Assembly (NCBI GenBank): GCA_964022115.1
Contig: CAXIBC010000004.1
Span: 5,706-69,705, forward strand
Reading direction: 5' to 3'
DNA length: 64,000 bases
From: Oleispira sp964022115
Lineage (GTDB): Bacteria; Pseudomonadota; Gammaproteobacteria; Pseudomonadales; Oceanobacteraceae
The notes under the pieces were generated by a model. It worked only from the letters and a program-made list of their open reading frames with translations. It did no database searches and was not told where the DNA came from. Shown here one piece after another: positions 1 to 8,870 of the stretch (the stretch's first letter is position 1; each line of letters starts with the position of its first letter). Made by a program: the position numbers and the translations under genes.

Positions 1-234
1 ATTGGCGCGGGGGTGCAAGTGAAAGGGATTGTTGAAAGTGATGCTCCGTTGCAGCCAAGGTTTCAACCGGATCATCCGTTAGCGAATGAAGAAGGTTATG
101 TCTATTACCCTAACGTGAACGTCGTGGAAGAAATGACCGATATGATGTCATCTTCTCGCAGCTATCAAATGAACGTTGAAGTACTTAAAACAGCGAAGCA
201 AATGCTGCAACGTACTTTGATGCTAGGAGAATAA
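1..234 (+). CDS. flgC: Flagellar rod protein FlgC (3' part only)
   Basis: The gene enters from the left edge in frame 1 and only about the last 77 residues are present. FlgC is a proximal rod subunit of the basal body, placed in the periplasm by the flagellar export machine. The visible part has the family's C-terminal signature: GYVYYPNVNVVEEMTDMM followed by a heptad-rich helix (SSRSYQMNVEVLKTAKQMLQRTL) that packs in the rod core. It ends 2 bases before flgD, which fits one flgBCDE operon whose start lies outside the window. The identity is very secure; the N-terminus cannot be judged. Confidence 0.95.
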   Translation: MGAGVQVKGIVESDAPLQPRFQPDHPLANEEGYVYYPNVNVVEEMTDMMSSSRSYQMNVEVLKTAKQMLQRTLMLGE

Positions 235-236
235 TC

Positions 237-1034
237 ATGTCAGCCATTGATAATTCTAATCCCGCATCTTCAGTGCTCGATCAATATTCGAGTAGCACTA
301 AGAATGCTGATAAACCGAAAACGAATGAGATGGGGCAAGATGAGTTTTTGAAACTTATGATTGCCGAACTGAATAACCAGAACCCACTCGATCCACAAGA
401 TAATGGTGAGTTCATTGCTCAACTGGCGCAGTTCTCTACCGTAGAAGGCTTGGACAAATTAAATAATACCACCGAGGGTATGTCCGATGGTATGCGTTCA
501 AGCCAAGCCTTGCAGGCTTCCTCATTAGTGGGTCAATCTGTGATTGTTGAGGGTAATGACATGGGCTTGTTATTGAATAAAGGCATTATCAGTGGCTATA
601 GCGAACTCCCCGAATCAACCACAGATTTAAAACTGGTTATTGAAAACGAGAATGGCCAGTTGCTAGAGCAAATCTCATTGGGTAATCACGCCGCGGGTGA
701 AATGTCGGTGCGTTGGGATGGTTTAAATCTGATGTTAGATGGTGAAATTGTTGATCTCGATAACCGCAAAATGAATCGCCAAGAATTTTATCAAGATGAA
801 AATGGTGAGCAGGTATTAGATGAGCAGGGTCAGCCGATCCCAGTACCTTATCCTCCGGGTGAATACCGTTTTAAAGTGACTGGCAGTATTGCCGGTAAAG
901 CTGAAGAATTTAATACCTTAATGAGCGCACGGGTCGATAGTGTCAGCTTAAGTCCTACGGGAACGGCGACTCTGAATCTTGCTGGTGGCAAGCGTGCAGG
1001 TATGGACGAAATCAAACAAATTGTTAACGAATAA
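237..1034 (+). CDS. flgD: Hook-capping scaffold protein FlgD
   Basis: 265 residues, slightly longer than the usual 220-240. FlgD caps the growing hook and is later replaced by FlgK. The N-terminal third carries the family signature around residues 30-75 (GQDEFLKLMIAELNNQNPLD, then FIAQLAQFSTVEGLDKL), which also acts in export. The C-terminal half (about 95-250) is the FlgD-Ig/tudor-like region with the usual PYPPGEYRFKVTG strand. A short acidic/polar insert near residues 180-200 (NRQEFYQDENGEQ) accounts for the extra length. It is tightly coupled to flgC (2 bp gap) and followed after 24 bp by flgE with a purine-rich ribosome binding site (GGAGAAATT). Confidence 0.96.
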   Translation: MSAIDNSNPASSVLDQYSSSTKNADKPKTNEMGQDEFLKLMIAELNNQNPLDPQDNGEFIAQLAQFSTVEGLDKLNNTTEGMSDGMRSSQALQASSLVGQSVIVEGNDMGLLLNKGIISGYSELPESTTDLKLVIENENGQLLEQISLGNHAAGEMSVRWDGLNLMLDGEIVDLDNRKMNRQEFYQDENGEQVLDEQGQPIPVPYPPGEYRFKVTGSIAGKAEEFNTLMSARVDSVSLSPTGTATLNLAGGKRAGMDEIKQIVNE

Positions 1035-1058
1035 TCGTGGTGTCGTGGAGAAATTATT

Positions 1059-4000
1059 ATGAGCTTTAATATTGGTTTAAGTGGTATTCGCGCGGCTTCC
1101 ACAGATTTGGAAGTTACTGGTAATAACGTTGCTAATGCCAGCACTACAGGGTTTAAAGAATCCCGTGCTGAATTTAGTGATGTCTATACCAATACGTTAT
1201 TGGGCACAGGTAGTAAGCCTGTGGGCAGTGGGGTAATGGTGGAGAATGTTCGCCAAGAATTTAGCCAAGGTAATATCAGTGGGACTGAGAATGCGTTGGA
1301 TATGGCTATTGATGGAAATGGTTTCTTTGTTTTAGAAGATAGAGGGACAATTTCTTATACCCGTGCGGGGTTATTTGGTTTAGATAAAGAAGGTTATGTG
1401 GTGGCGAATAATGGCGGCCGTGTACAAGGTTTCGATGCCAATAGCGATGGTGTTGTCAGTGGTGTATTAGGCCCATTACAGATTGAAGTCGGCAATCAAG
1501 CCCCAGCATTAACCAGTCGAGTTTCGGCTATTTTTAACCTGGATGCCGGAGAAAATGTACTGCAAACACAAGGCTTGGAATTAACCTCTAATGGTTTGGC
1601 TATTGGCGTCGCGGATTCAGGCATCATTGAATCCACCGCGTCGTATTTAGTGGCTGCAGGTCAGCCAACGACGGCTGGATCCCCCGCCTTATTGGACTGG
1701 ACAGGGGGTAATACCGTCGCTGCAGTCGGGGCGGGTGGTGCCTTTGGACCCGCGGATATTCAGTTTGATCTTGGTGATGGTAATGGTTTGCAAACGGTAT
1801 CTGTGACCACTACTGGGGTACTTTCGGAACAAGGGTTATTGGCTGAAATTCAAACCGCCATTGATGGCGTTTTTGGTTCTCAACAATTGACCGCAACGAC
1901 TTCGACTACGGGTGAACTGGTCATTCAACGTGCTGGTATTAATGGCACTAACGGGACGAGTTTCACAACCGTAGATATCAGTTTTAATGCCGAATTTGGT
2001 CCTCACGGTGGTGTTCAGGCAGGCACAGCGGGTTCGCCGTTATTTGTTGGCTCAGTGCCGCAAAGTGCTGATTTCCGTTCTATCCCAGGCACCTCGACGA
2101 CGACCCGCTCAACCTCTACGCCACCGTTAAATATCGTCGTCTCAGATGCGGGGGCGCCGCATCAGTTAACCGCTGATAATGTGTATGCGAATCTGGATAT
2201 CAGTAATGGCGGTGGTAATGTATTAGCCTTTAGTATTGCAACCGAGGGGGGGGCAACGTATCCGATTAATTTAAGTGAAGCCGCTTGGGTGGGGGCGGCC
2301 CCAGCAAATTATGCATCAGTTTCTATTGCGGAAATGGTTGCGGAAATCAATGCGCAGATAACCGCTACCTCCGGTGGTGGTAATGAAGAAACCTTGGCAT
2401 TTGATAACGGTGGACGCATAGAGTTTCAGGCTCAAGTGCCACCAGCGGCCAATGGTGATTTCGTTCAAATTGCGGATAATACTACCTCGTCGGTAACGTA
2501 TGATTTAAATAACTTAGGTTTTTTATCGAGCAACCGCCTAGATGCTGGCAGTGAGCCAGTGCAGGCCAATAATGAGTTTAACTTAGAGGTAACTAGTACC
2601 AGCGGAAATGGTGCGGGTCCTTTCCAAATTACGATTCCTGCCAATAGTTATGCCAGCTTAGATGATATTGCTGTGGCTGTGCAGCAGCAGATCGATGTCT
2701 ATATTGGGGCTGGTGGCCTCAATGGCAAAGTGACGGTCGCGGCTGTGGGTGGACAGCTGGTATTTACCAATACTAATACTGGTGCGGGTGAAGGTATTTC
2801 GATTACGCCGACTGCGGCAGAGCCACAAGCCGCATCGGCGTTAGGTCTGGATAGTTTGTTTGCGGTAACCGGCCAAGATGAAGTTGATAAATCCAATTCA
2901 TTCCGCTTGAATTTAACCGTTCCGGCCCCCGATAGTGATAACCGTTCAGGTTCGGTTTTAATCTCTTTAGATGAAGAGTATCGCTCGGTTCAGCAGTTAG
3001 CGACCAGTATTAATCGCCAGTTAAATAGTCAAAATGGGGATGATTATATTGGTATTCGCGCTCAAGCCGTGGAAATATCCCCTAGTGTGGTACCACCACA
3101 ATTCACCTTAGAGCTTGTCGCCGTAGAAAAGGGTGAAGCCTCGATTATCAGTATTTCGGATATCACAGCCTCGGGCCCGGATGTCAGTGCGGAGGAATTG
3201 TTTGCCATCTTACAGTCAAATCCAGCCGATGGTAGTTTATTAACCACTGGGATTGAGGGGGTAAATAACCAATACCCAGAACAGCAGGTGACCTTAGTCG
3301 ACCCAGAAGGTAATGAAACCACAGTGACGATTCCTGAAGGCACCGAAGCTAACGAAATAGCCAGTATTTTTAATCAGCAAGCAGGGATGACGGCAACGGC
3401 TAATACTGAGATGACCATTCCGCTATCCAGTTACAACAATCCAGGCAATACACTTAATATCGTGGTTAATGGGCAACAGATTGCGGCCACTACCTTGCCA
3501 GAAATGGCTGATGAAATTAATAGTTTCCGTAGCACGACATTACCAGGCTTTAATGCCAGGGTTAATGAAAGTGGTGACTTGGTCATTACCAATGAAATTG
3601 GCCGCGATGTTAAATTAGAAATCGAAAGCCCCGCAGCCACAGATAGCTTGGTCGTGATGGGGGCAGAGAATACTGGCCCAGTTGTATTAGGCGGTACAGC
3701 TACTGCGGCTACCGCAGCGGCGGTGGGTGGGCACATCACCTTCACCTTGAATGAGGGTTATACCTTACAGGATCCTCAGCCTACGATTTCGGGATTATTT
3801 GGGGCGTTAACAGAAGATGAGTTTACTGCGGTAACCTTGAATGCTTTTGATCCTCTTGATCAAAATACCTATAACCATGCGACCTCAACCACCACTTACG
3901 ATAGCTTGGGTAATGCCCATGTAATGACTCAGTATTTTGTGAAAGAGCCGGTAGACCCTAATCGCCCTAATGAGCAAAATATTTGGGCTATGTATGTCAT

Positions 4001-4679
4001 GGTTGATGGTCAAGATGTGGGGGATCCTGATGTGGCATTAGCCTTCCCTGAAAATTTAGCGCCAACCCGTGCGCGCCATGAATTGTTTTTTAATCAAGAC
4101 GGCACTTTGGATTTAGAGGCTACCGGTGATATTTATGTCACCAACTGGGACCCAAGCGATGAAAATGGTGATTCCAGTGGTGCCTTGAACTCACAGAATG
4201 TATTGGAGGGTGGATTACCTTTAACGACCCCTGCTAGTAATTCAAACTTCCAAATTGTCTTAGAAGGCTCAACTCAGTTTGCTAGCTCATTCTCAGTCAA
4301 TGGTGTCAGTCAAAATGGTTATACCACAGGGCGCCTGGCTGGCTTAGAAGTGGATCAAGAGGGGGTTATTTTTGCGCGCTATACCAATGGCCAAGCTCAG
4401 GTATTAGGCCAAGTAGCCTTAGCTAACTTCCGTAATCCTGAAGGTTTGACCCCATTAGGAGGAACGGGTTGGGGTGAGTCGTATGAATCTGGGGTAGCGA
4501 CTGTGGGATCTCCACGAACCGGCTCTTTTGGGCAGCTACGGTCTTCAGCTTTGGAAGATTCGAATGTTGATATCTCGGAAGAATTGGTCGGTTTAATTAT
4601 CGCTCAGCGTAATTTCCAGGCTAGTGCTAAAACCATTGAGACCACAGACCAGATTACCCAAACCATTTTGAACCTTTAA
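1059..4679 (+). CDS. flgE: Giant flagellar hook protein FlgE
   Basis: 1206 residues against about 400-460 for most FlgE proteins. FlgE polymerises into the curved universal joint outside the outer membrane. The ends are canonical: the N-terminal D0 helix has MSFNIGLSGIRAASTDLEV and NNVANASTTGFKESRAEF (residues 1-45), and the C-terminus has NVDISEELVGLIIAQRNFQA before the final coiled-coil strand. Between them lie about 700 extra residues made of repeated Thr/Ala/Gly-rich beta modules (for example near 455-600, 625-700 and 770-880) with the recurring pattern of a strand pair, a 'P..SY.SL.DIA' turn and an Ile-rich helix. These are presumably surface-exposed D2/D3-type domains. The reading frame is open throughout, so this is a real large protein and not a frameshift product. 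Confidence 0.95.
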   Translation: MSFNIGLSGIRAASTDLEVTGNNVANASTTGFKESRAEFSDVYTNTLLGTGSKPVGSGVMVENVRQEFSQGNISGTENALDMAIDGNGFFVLEDRGTISYTRAGLFGLDKEGYVVANNGGRVQGFDANSDGVVSGVLGPLQIEVGNQAPALTSRVSAIFNLDAGENVLQTQGLELTSNGLAIGVADSGIIESTASYLVAAGQPTTAGSPALLDWTGGNTVAAVGAGGAFGPADIQFDLGDGNGLQTVSVTTTGVLSEQGLLAEIQTAIDGVFGSQQLTATTSTTGELVIQRAGINGTNGTSFTTVDISFNAEFGPHGGVQAGTAGSPLFVGSVPQSADFRSIPGTSTTTRSTSTPPLNIVVSDAGAPHQLTADNVYANLDISNGGGNVLAFSIATEGGATYPINLSEAAWVGAAPANYASVSIAEMVAEINAQITATSGGGNEETLAFDNGGRIEFQAQVPPAANGDFVQIADNTTSSVTYDLNNLGFLSSNRLDAGSEPVQANNEFNLEVTSTSGNGAGPFQITIPANSYASLDDIAVAVQQQIDVYIGAGGLNGKVTVAAVGGQLVFTNTNTGAGEGISITPTAAEPQAASALGLDSLFAVTGQDEVDKSNSFRLNLTVPAPDSDNRSGSVLISLDEEYRSVQQLATSINRQLNSQNGDDYIGIRAQAVEISPSVVPPQFTLELVAVEKGEASIISISDITASGPDVSAEELFAILQSNPADGSLLTTGIEGVNNQYPEQQVTLVDPEGNETTVTIPEGTEANEIASIFNQQAGMTATANTEMTIPLSSYNNPGNTLNIVVNGQQIAATTLPEMADEINSFRSTTLPGFNARVNESGDLVITNEIGRDVKLEIESPAATDSLVVMGAENTGPVVLGGTATAATAAAVGGHITFTLNEGYTLQDPQPTISGLFGALTEDEFTAVTLNAFDPLDQNTYNHATSTTTYDSLGNAHVMTQYFVKEPVDPNRPNEQNIWAMYVMVDGQDVGDPDVALAFPENLAPTRARHELFFNQDGTLDLEATGDIYVTNWDPSDENGDSSGALNSQNVLEGGLPLTTPASNSNFQIVLEGSTQFASSFSVNGVSQNGYTTGRLAGLEVDQEGVIFARYTNGQAQVLGQVALANFRNPEGLTPLGGTGWGESYESGVATVGSPRTGSFGQLRSSALEDSNVDISEELVGLIIAQRNFQASAKTIETTDQITQTILNL

Positions 4680-4708
4680 ATGAATATGCTTTAAACCGAC
4701 AGTAATAG

Positions 4709-4765
4709 CGGCAGCCACTCTCCGCCTAGATCCATGATTTAGGTTCAAGGTTGCCGTCTTTCCTT
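4709..4765 (+). terminator. Probable terminator after flgE
   Basis: CGGCAGCC (4709-4716) pairs with GGTTGCCG (4749-4756), one G-U pair. Between them a second stem (CCTAGAT/ATTTAGG) forms an inner hairpin. A pyrimidine-rich tract (TCTTTCCTTTCTC) follows instead of a pure U run. It lies 30 bp after the flgE stop and before the sigma54 promoter of flgF, where an operon end is expected. Confidence 0.5.
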
Positions 4766-4830
4766 TCTCAGTCTCACTTCTGCCTCTCTATATCCTGCTA
4801 AGTTATTGAATTTATAAGTAATTATATTAT

Positions 4831-4846
4831 TGGCACTGCCTTTGCA
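4831..4846 (+). promoter_or_regulatory. Sigma54 promoter of the flgFGHI operon
   Basis: TGGCACTGCCTTTGCA matches the RpoN consensus (TGGCAC-N5-TTGC) perfectly, with GG at 4832-4833 and GC at 4844-4845 spaced by exactly 10 bases. The expected start of transcription is about 4857, giving a 5' leader of about 47 bases before flgF. In this family of flagellar systems such promoters are activated by FleQ or FleR. Confidence 0.9.
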
Positions 4847-4903
4847 ATGTATCTAATAAAGCATTAAAGCGATATTAAATTTTAGATTTGCAGGAGTTAG
4901 GTT

Positions 4904-5656
4904 ATGGATCGCGCATTATATATTGCCATGTCCGGTGCCAAACAAAACGTGGTTAGCCAGACGGCTCATTCAAACAACTTAGCCAATGCCAGTACTACGG
5001 GTTTTCGTTCTGATTATACCCAGTCACGTGCGCAGCCTGTTTTTGGTGATCATTTTCCGACTCGTGCATTTGCCATGGCTGAGCGTCCTGCTAGTGATTT
5101 TCGCCAAGGCCCATTGCAAGAAACTGGCCGTCAAATGGATGTGGCCATTGAAGGTCCTGGTTGGTTTGTAGTGCAGGGGGCTGATGGTGAAGAAGCTTAT
5201 ACTCGCGCTGGGGATTTATCCGTTGACCCTCAAGGGCGATTGATCAATGCCCGTGGCCTGCAAATGATGGGGGATGGTGGGCCGATTGTGATTCCTCCTT
5301 TTGAATCGATAGAAATTGCCCGTGATGGCACGATTTCTATTCGACCTCAAGGTGAAGGTGCCGCGGCCGTTGCCGAAGTGGTACAGCTGCGCTTGGTTAA
5401 CCCAGACGGTAAGAGTTTAGAAAAAGGCGAAGATGGTTTGTTTCGCATTCGAGGTCGTCAGCCTAGAGATCCAGGCGCTAATGTCGATCCAAATATGACC
5501 TTGGTTAATGGCTTTGTCGAAGGCAGTAATGTGAATGCCGTGACGGAATTAACCCAGGTATTGGCAATGAATCGTCAATATGAAATGCAGATCAAATTAA
5601 TGAAAACCGCCGACGAAAATAGCGCGGCAACTACTCAGTTATTAAGCGCGCAATAA
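4904..5656 (+). CDS. flgF: Proximal rod protein FlgF
   Basis: 250 residues, normal for FlgF, a rod subunit between FlgC and FlgG. The N-terminal rod/hook signature (NNLANASTTGFRSDYTQ) is at about residues 26-42 and the C-terminal helix (GFVEGSNVNAVTELTQVLAMNRQYEMQIKLM) closes the protein. It lacks the long inserts of FlgE. The start is preceded by CAGGAGTTAGGTT, a good ribosome binding site, and lies 47 bp downstream of the predicted sigma54 transcription start, so flgF heads a new transcription unit separate from flgBCDE. flgG follows after 9 bp. Confidence 0.96.
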   Translation: MDRALYIAMSGAKQNVVSQTAHSNNLANASTTGFRSDYTQSRAQPVFGDHFPTRAFAMAERPASDFRQGPLQETGRQMDVAIEGPGWFVVQGADGEEAYTRAGDLSVDPQGRLINARGLQMMGDGGPIVIPPFESIEIARDGTISIRPQGEGAAAVAEVVQLRLVNPDGKSLEKGEDGLFRIRGRQPRDPGANVDPNMTLVNGFVEGSNVNAVTELTQVLAMNRQYEMQIKLMKTADENSAATTQLLSAQ

Positions 5657-5665
5657 GGGGGATGT

Positions 5666-6451
5666 ATGCATTCAGCATTATGGGTAAGTAAAAGTGGTTT
5701 AGAGGCACAAGATCTAGCCTTAACAACGGTCTCGAATAACCTTGCTAACGTTTCTACTACGGGCTTTAAAAAAGACCGTCCGGTATTCGAAGATTTATTA
5801 TATCAAATTCAACGACAGCCTGGGGCAAACTCATCGGCGGATACCCGTTTACCTTCGGGTTTGCAGGTCGGCACAGGGGTAAGAACGGCGGGTACTCAAA
5901 AAGTATTTACTACTGGCAGTTTGCAGCTTACTGATCAGCCATTGGATATGGCGGTGAATGGTCGGGGATTTTTTCAGATTCAGATGCCTGATGGCACCCT
6001 GTCTTATACCCGGGATGGCACTTTTCATATCAATGCCGAAGGCACCATAGTGAACGTCAATGGCTATGCGCTGGAACCGCAAATTGATATCCCTGAACTC
6101 ACAAATCAATTAACCATTAGTAACGATGGCATAGTGCAAGCGACCTTGTTTGGTGATGCGACGCCACAAGAGCTAGGGCAAATTGATCTGGTGGATTTTA
6201 TCAATCCAGCGGGTCTGCAAGCGGCTGGTGGCAATTTATTTAAAGAAACCGCCGCGAGTGGCGCCCCTAATGTAGGCGTCGCGGCAAACGATGGTTTTGG
6301 TGCGATTGAACAAGGCGCGTTAGAAAACTCAAACGTAGAAGTTGTGGAAGAGTTAGTGAAGATGATTACCGTGCAGCGCGCTTATGAAATGAACTCAAAG
6401 GTCGTTTCAGCTGCGGATCAGATGTTGCAGTTCTTAACCCAGAATACCTAA
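5666..6451 (+). CDS. flgG: Distal rod protein FlgG
   Basis: 261 residues, the standard size for FlgG, the distal rod subunit that crosses the peptidoglycan and the P and L rings. The N-terminus carries the rod signature NNLANVSTTGFKKDRPVFEDLLYQ (about 24-47), whose 'DLLYQ' stretch is the FlgG-specific insert that keeps the rod straight. The C-terminus has GALENSNVEVVEELVKMITVQRAYEMNSK. An ATG after GGGGG (5656-5660) makes a clear start. It sits between flgF (9 bp) and flgH (29 bp) in the same operon. Confidence 0.97.
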   Translation: MHSALWVSKSGLEAQDLALTTVSNNLANVSTTGFKKDRPVFEDLLYQIQRQPGANSSADTRLPSGLQVGTGVRTAGTQKVFTTGSLQLTDQPLDMAVNGRGFFQIQMPDGTLSYTRDGTFHINAEGTIVNVNGYALEPQIDIPELTNQLTISNDGIVQATLFGDATPQELGQIDLVDFINPAGLQAAGGNLFKETAASGAPNVGVAANDGFGAIEQGALENSNVEVVEELVKMITVQRAYEMNSKVVSAADQMLQFLTQNT

Positions 6452-6480
6452 TAGTAGTGATAAATAAGCGGAGAAATAAG

Positions 6481-7164
6481 ATGAGATTAATTAACTATTT
6501 AGTTCCCGCAATACTGACGATTTCAGGCTGCAGCAGTGTGCCTTTGGAGCAGGATGTATATCCGAACGATCCCGAGTACGCTCCGGTTCCTTCTTCTTCA
6601 TTGCAGGCGGCTCCCAATATAAATGGTTCCTTGTATAAATCTAATTATAGCTTGAGCTTATTTTCGGATCAGCAAGCGACCCAAGTCGGTGACATTATTA
6701 CGGTGATTTTTGATGAACAATATAACTCGTCAAAATCGGCCGAAACTAAGTCGAAAAAAGATTCTTCCAATAGTGCTAATCCGGTAAGCCTATTAAATAC
6801 TGTGCCTGGTTGGAGAAATTTAGGCCTAGATATTGATGTCGATCATAATCGTTCTTTTAATGGTAAAGGCGATGCCGATCGTAGTAATAGTTTAAGTGGC
6901 ACGATTTCTGTAACAGTTTCCGACATATTACCGAGTGGTGTATTGCAGATTCGGGGTGAGAAATGGTTAACCTTGAGTGAAGGTGACGAATATATTCGTA
7001 TTATTGGTCTGATTCGGCCACAAGATATCACCCCGCAAAATACCGTTATGTCGAGTAAAGTCGCGGATGCACGGATTAAATTTGGTGGTCGTGGCAACTT
7101 AAATAACGCGACTAAAGAAGGTTGGTTTGGTCGTATGACAAACAGTGCTTGGTGGCCTTTTTAA
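6481..7164 (+). CDS. flgH: L-ring lipoprotein FlgH
   Basis: FlgH forms the outer-membrane L ring around the rod. The ATG at 6481 is chosen over an upstream GTG at 6457 because a GCGGAGA ribosome binding site lies just before it and it places the signal peptide at the very N-terminus (MRLINYLVPAILTISGC). ISGC is a lipobox, so Cys15 should be acylated. The protein is then 227 residues, the normal size. Family features include the segment around 'SLFSDQQATQVGDIITVIFDE' and the C-terminal 'FGGRGNLNNATKEGWFGRM'. flgI follows in the same operon. Confidence 0.95.
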   Translation: MRLINYLVPAILTISGCSSVPLEQDVYPNDPEYAPVPSSSLQAAPNINGSLYKSNYSLSLFSDQQATQVGDIITVIFDEQYNSSKSAETKSKKDSSNSANPVSLLNTVPGWRNLGLDIDVDHNRSFNGKGDADRSNSLSGTISVTVSDILPSGVLQIRGEKWLTLSEGDEYIRIIGLIRPQDITPQNTVMSSKVADARIKFGGRGNLNNATKEGWFGRMTNSAWWPF

Positions 7165-7216
7165 CGAGGTGGTTACTGTATTAATGCCAGCGCTAAAGCT
7201 AAGTTTGGAGAAAATC

Positions 7217-8359
7217 GTGAATATTTTGACTGAAAAAGGCTTGAACAAGATTTATATGATGATTATTTGGCGCTTTATGGTATTCGTTATTTTGACGCTG
7301 CCGATGGTATTACCTACGGCTCATGCCGAGCGCATTAAAGACATTAGTTCCATTGCCGGTGTACGCAGTAATCAGTTGATTGGTTATGGTCTAGTGGTTG
7401 GCTTAGATGGCTCCGGGGATAAAGCCCCTTTCACGACACAAACCTTTCGTAACATGATGGCGGAGTTTGGTATAACCATACCGAATGGGGTTGATCCTAA
7501 ATTAAAAAATGTGGCGGCGGTTTCAATTACTGCAGAAATGCCCGCCTTTGCCAAACCAGGTCAGCGTTTGGATATCACAGTCTCTTCTTTAGGGAATGCA
7601 AAAAGTTTACGTGGTGGCTCATTATTATTTGCGCCTTTAAAAGGGGCTGATGGCCAGGTCTATGCGATTGCCCAAGGGAACTTAGTGGTCGGAGGCTTTG
7701 GTGTGCAAGGCAATGATGGTTCAAAAATTACAGTGAATGTCCCTAGTGTGGGGCGGATACCAAATGGTGCAACGGTTGAGCGCGCCATTCCCAATGCGTT
7801 TGGCCACGGTGATAGCTTGGTACTGAATCTTGATCAAGCCAACTTTACTACGGCACGACATATTATCGATAAGTTAAACGACCTGTTAGGACCCGGTACA
7901 GCGGAGGCGCTAGACGCCACCTCGATTCGCATCAGTGCGCCCAGAGACTTAAGTCAGCGGGTTTCGTTTTTATCTGTGATTGAAAATATAGAAGTCACCA
8001 CGGGTGAATCGCGAGCGAAAGTGATTATTAATTCTCGTACCGGTACGATCGTCATGGGACAGCATGTGAAAATTGAGCCAGTTGCGGTAACCCATGGCAG
8101 CTTAACGGTGACGGTACAAGAAAATATAGAAGTCGTGCAGCCAAATGCTTTAGCTGAAGGTGAAACCGCGATCGTGCCAAGAACTAATATCAATGCGACT
8201 CAAGAGAATAGCCGCATGTTTAAGTTTGGTCCTGGGGTATCCTTGGATCAAATTGTAAAAGCGGTTAATGAGGTAGGCGCAGCACCAGGTGATTTAATGG
8301 CTATACTAGAAGCATTGAAACAAGCGGGTGCATTAAAAGCTGAGCTTGTGGTTATATAA
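7217..8359 (+). CDS. flgI: P-ring protein FlgI
   Basis: FlgI forms the periplasmic P ring around the rod. The frame is open from 7145, but a start there would overlap flgH and bury the signal peptide. GTG at 7217 has GGAG 7 bases upstream and gives 380 residues; ATG at 7256 is an alternative and would give 367. A hydrophobic signal segment (MVFVILTLPMVLPTAHA) is followed by the mature N-terminus ERIKDISSIAGVRSNQLIGY, the classic FlgI signature. The centre (NPKLKN-like VDPKLKNVAAV, GQRLDITVSSLG) and the C-terminus (GAAPGDLMAILEALKQAGAL) are typical. Mature length is normal, unlike the enlarged axial proteins nearby. Confidence 0.95.
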   Translation: MNILTEKGLNKIYMMIIWRFMVFVILTLPMVLPTAHAERIKDISSIAGVRSNQLIGYGLVVGLDGSGDKAPFTTQTFRNMMAEFGITIPNGVDPKLKNVAAVSITAEMPAFAKPGQRLDITVSSLGNAKSLRGGSLLFAPLKGADGQVYAIAQGNLVVGGFGVQGNDGSKITVNVPSVGRIPNGATVERAIPNAFGHGDSLVLNLDQANFTTARHIIDKLNDLLGPGTAEALDATSIRISAPRDLSQRVSFLSVIENIEVTTGESRAKVIINSRTGTIVMGQHVKIEPVAVTHGSLTVTVQENIEVVQPNALAEGETAIVPRTNINATQENSRMFKFGPGVSLDQIVKAVNEVGAAPGDLMAILEALKQAGALKAELVVI

Positions 8360-8389
8360 TATTGATGTGATGCTAGGAATAAAATACAC

Positions 8390-8683
8390 ATGCTTCAGCA
8401 GAATACTTTATTAGATGAAATAGAAGCCCTTAGCGCTGAAATTCATTCGTTATTAAAGCAAGGGGTGAAAGCACTCAGTGAAAAACGCATTGAGCAGCGC
8501 CAGCAAAAAATTGAATTATTATTCATTCATCCCGATCGCATAAGCGCAGCAGACCAGCAGCGTTTAATGACTATGCTAGATCAAGATGAAGACATTAAGC
8601 AGCAGTTAAAAAAAGAACAGCAAGAGTATCATAACCGTAATCGCAAACGTTCTAAGCTAAAACTGTATAAACAAAATAGCTAA
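8390..8683 (+). CDS. Small helical protein, possible FliT/FlgN-type chaperone
   Basis: 97 residues, highly charged and predicted to be all alpha-helical, with no signal peptide. I do not recognise it with certainty. Its layout resembles FliT-type export chaperones: an N-terminal helix (LLDEIEALSAEIHSLLKQG), a second helix with 'EQRQQKIELLF', a break, then 'ISAADQQRLMTMLDQDEDIKQQL', and a basic tail (RNRKRSKLKLYK). No fliT is present in its usual place after fliS, and no flgN is seen in the window. It follows flgI by 30 bp and precedes the flgJKL unit, whose products FlgK and FlgL need a FlgN-type chaperone. Function is inferred only from shape and context. Confidence 0.55.
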   Translation: MLQQNTLLDEIEALSAEIHSLLKQGVKALSEKRIEQRQQKIELLFIHPDRISAADQQRLMTMLDQDEDIKQQLKKEQQEYHNRNRKRSKLKLYKQNS

Positions 8684-8690
8684 CTCAAGC

Positions 8691-8704
8691 GGCAAGTCCT
8701 TGCC
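8691..8704 (+). terminator. Short hairpin after the flgFGHI operon
   Basis: GGCAAGTCCTTGCC forms a 5-6 bp GC-rich hairpin with a minimal loop 7 bp after the preceding stop codon. It is followed by ACTTTCATC, so the U tract is poor. It may be a weak terminator or an mRNA 3' stabiliser at the operon end, just upstream of the next sigma54 promoter. Confidence 0.35.
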
Positions 8705-8788
8705 ACTTTCATCACCATTTATTTCAGAAACCTGCCAACCTTCTTGCTAATACCCTGTTAACCCCCATGAATGCAGTAACTTCCTAGT

Positions 8789-8804
8789 TGGCAAAGAACT
8801 TGCT
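8789..8804 (+). promoter_or_regulatory. Sigma54 promoter of the flgJKL operon
   Basis: TGGCAAAGAACTTGCT has GG at 8790-8791 and GC at 8802-8803, with the required 10-base gap and the TTGCT -12 box. The predicted transcription start is near 8815, 56 bases before flgJ. It divides the flg genes into separate transcription units. Confidence 0.82.
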
Positions 8805-8870
8805 CTATAAAACTAGATAGAAGCCGATCCGACCCTGATGGATCAAAACTAATGAGAGTGGGATAGTTTT

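Noticed and set aside
7145..7216. Longer FlgI starting at 7145
   Set aside because: It would overlap flgH and place 45 or more residues before the signal peptide.
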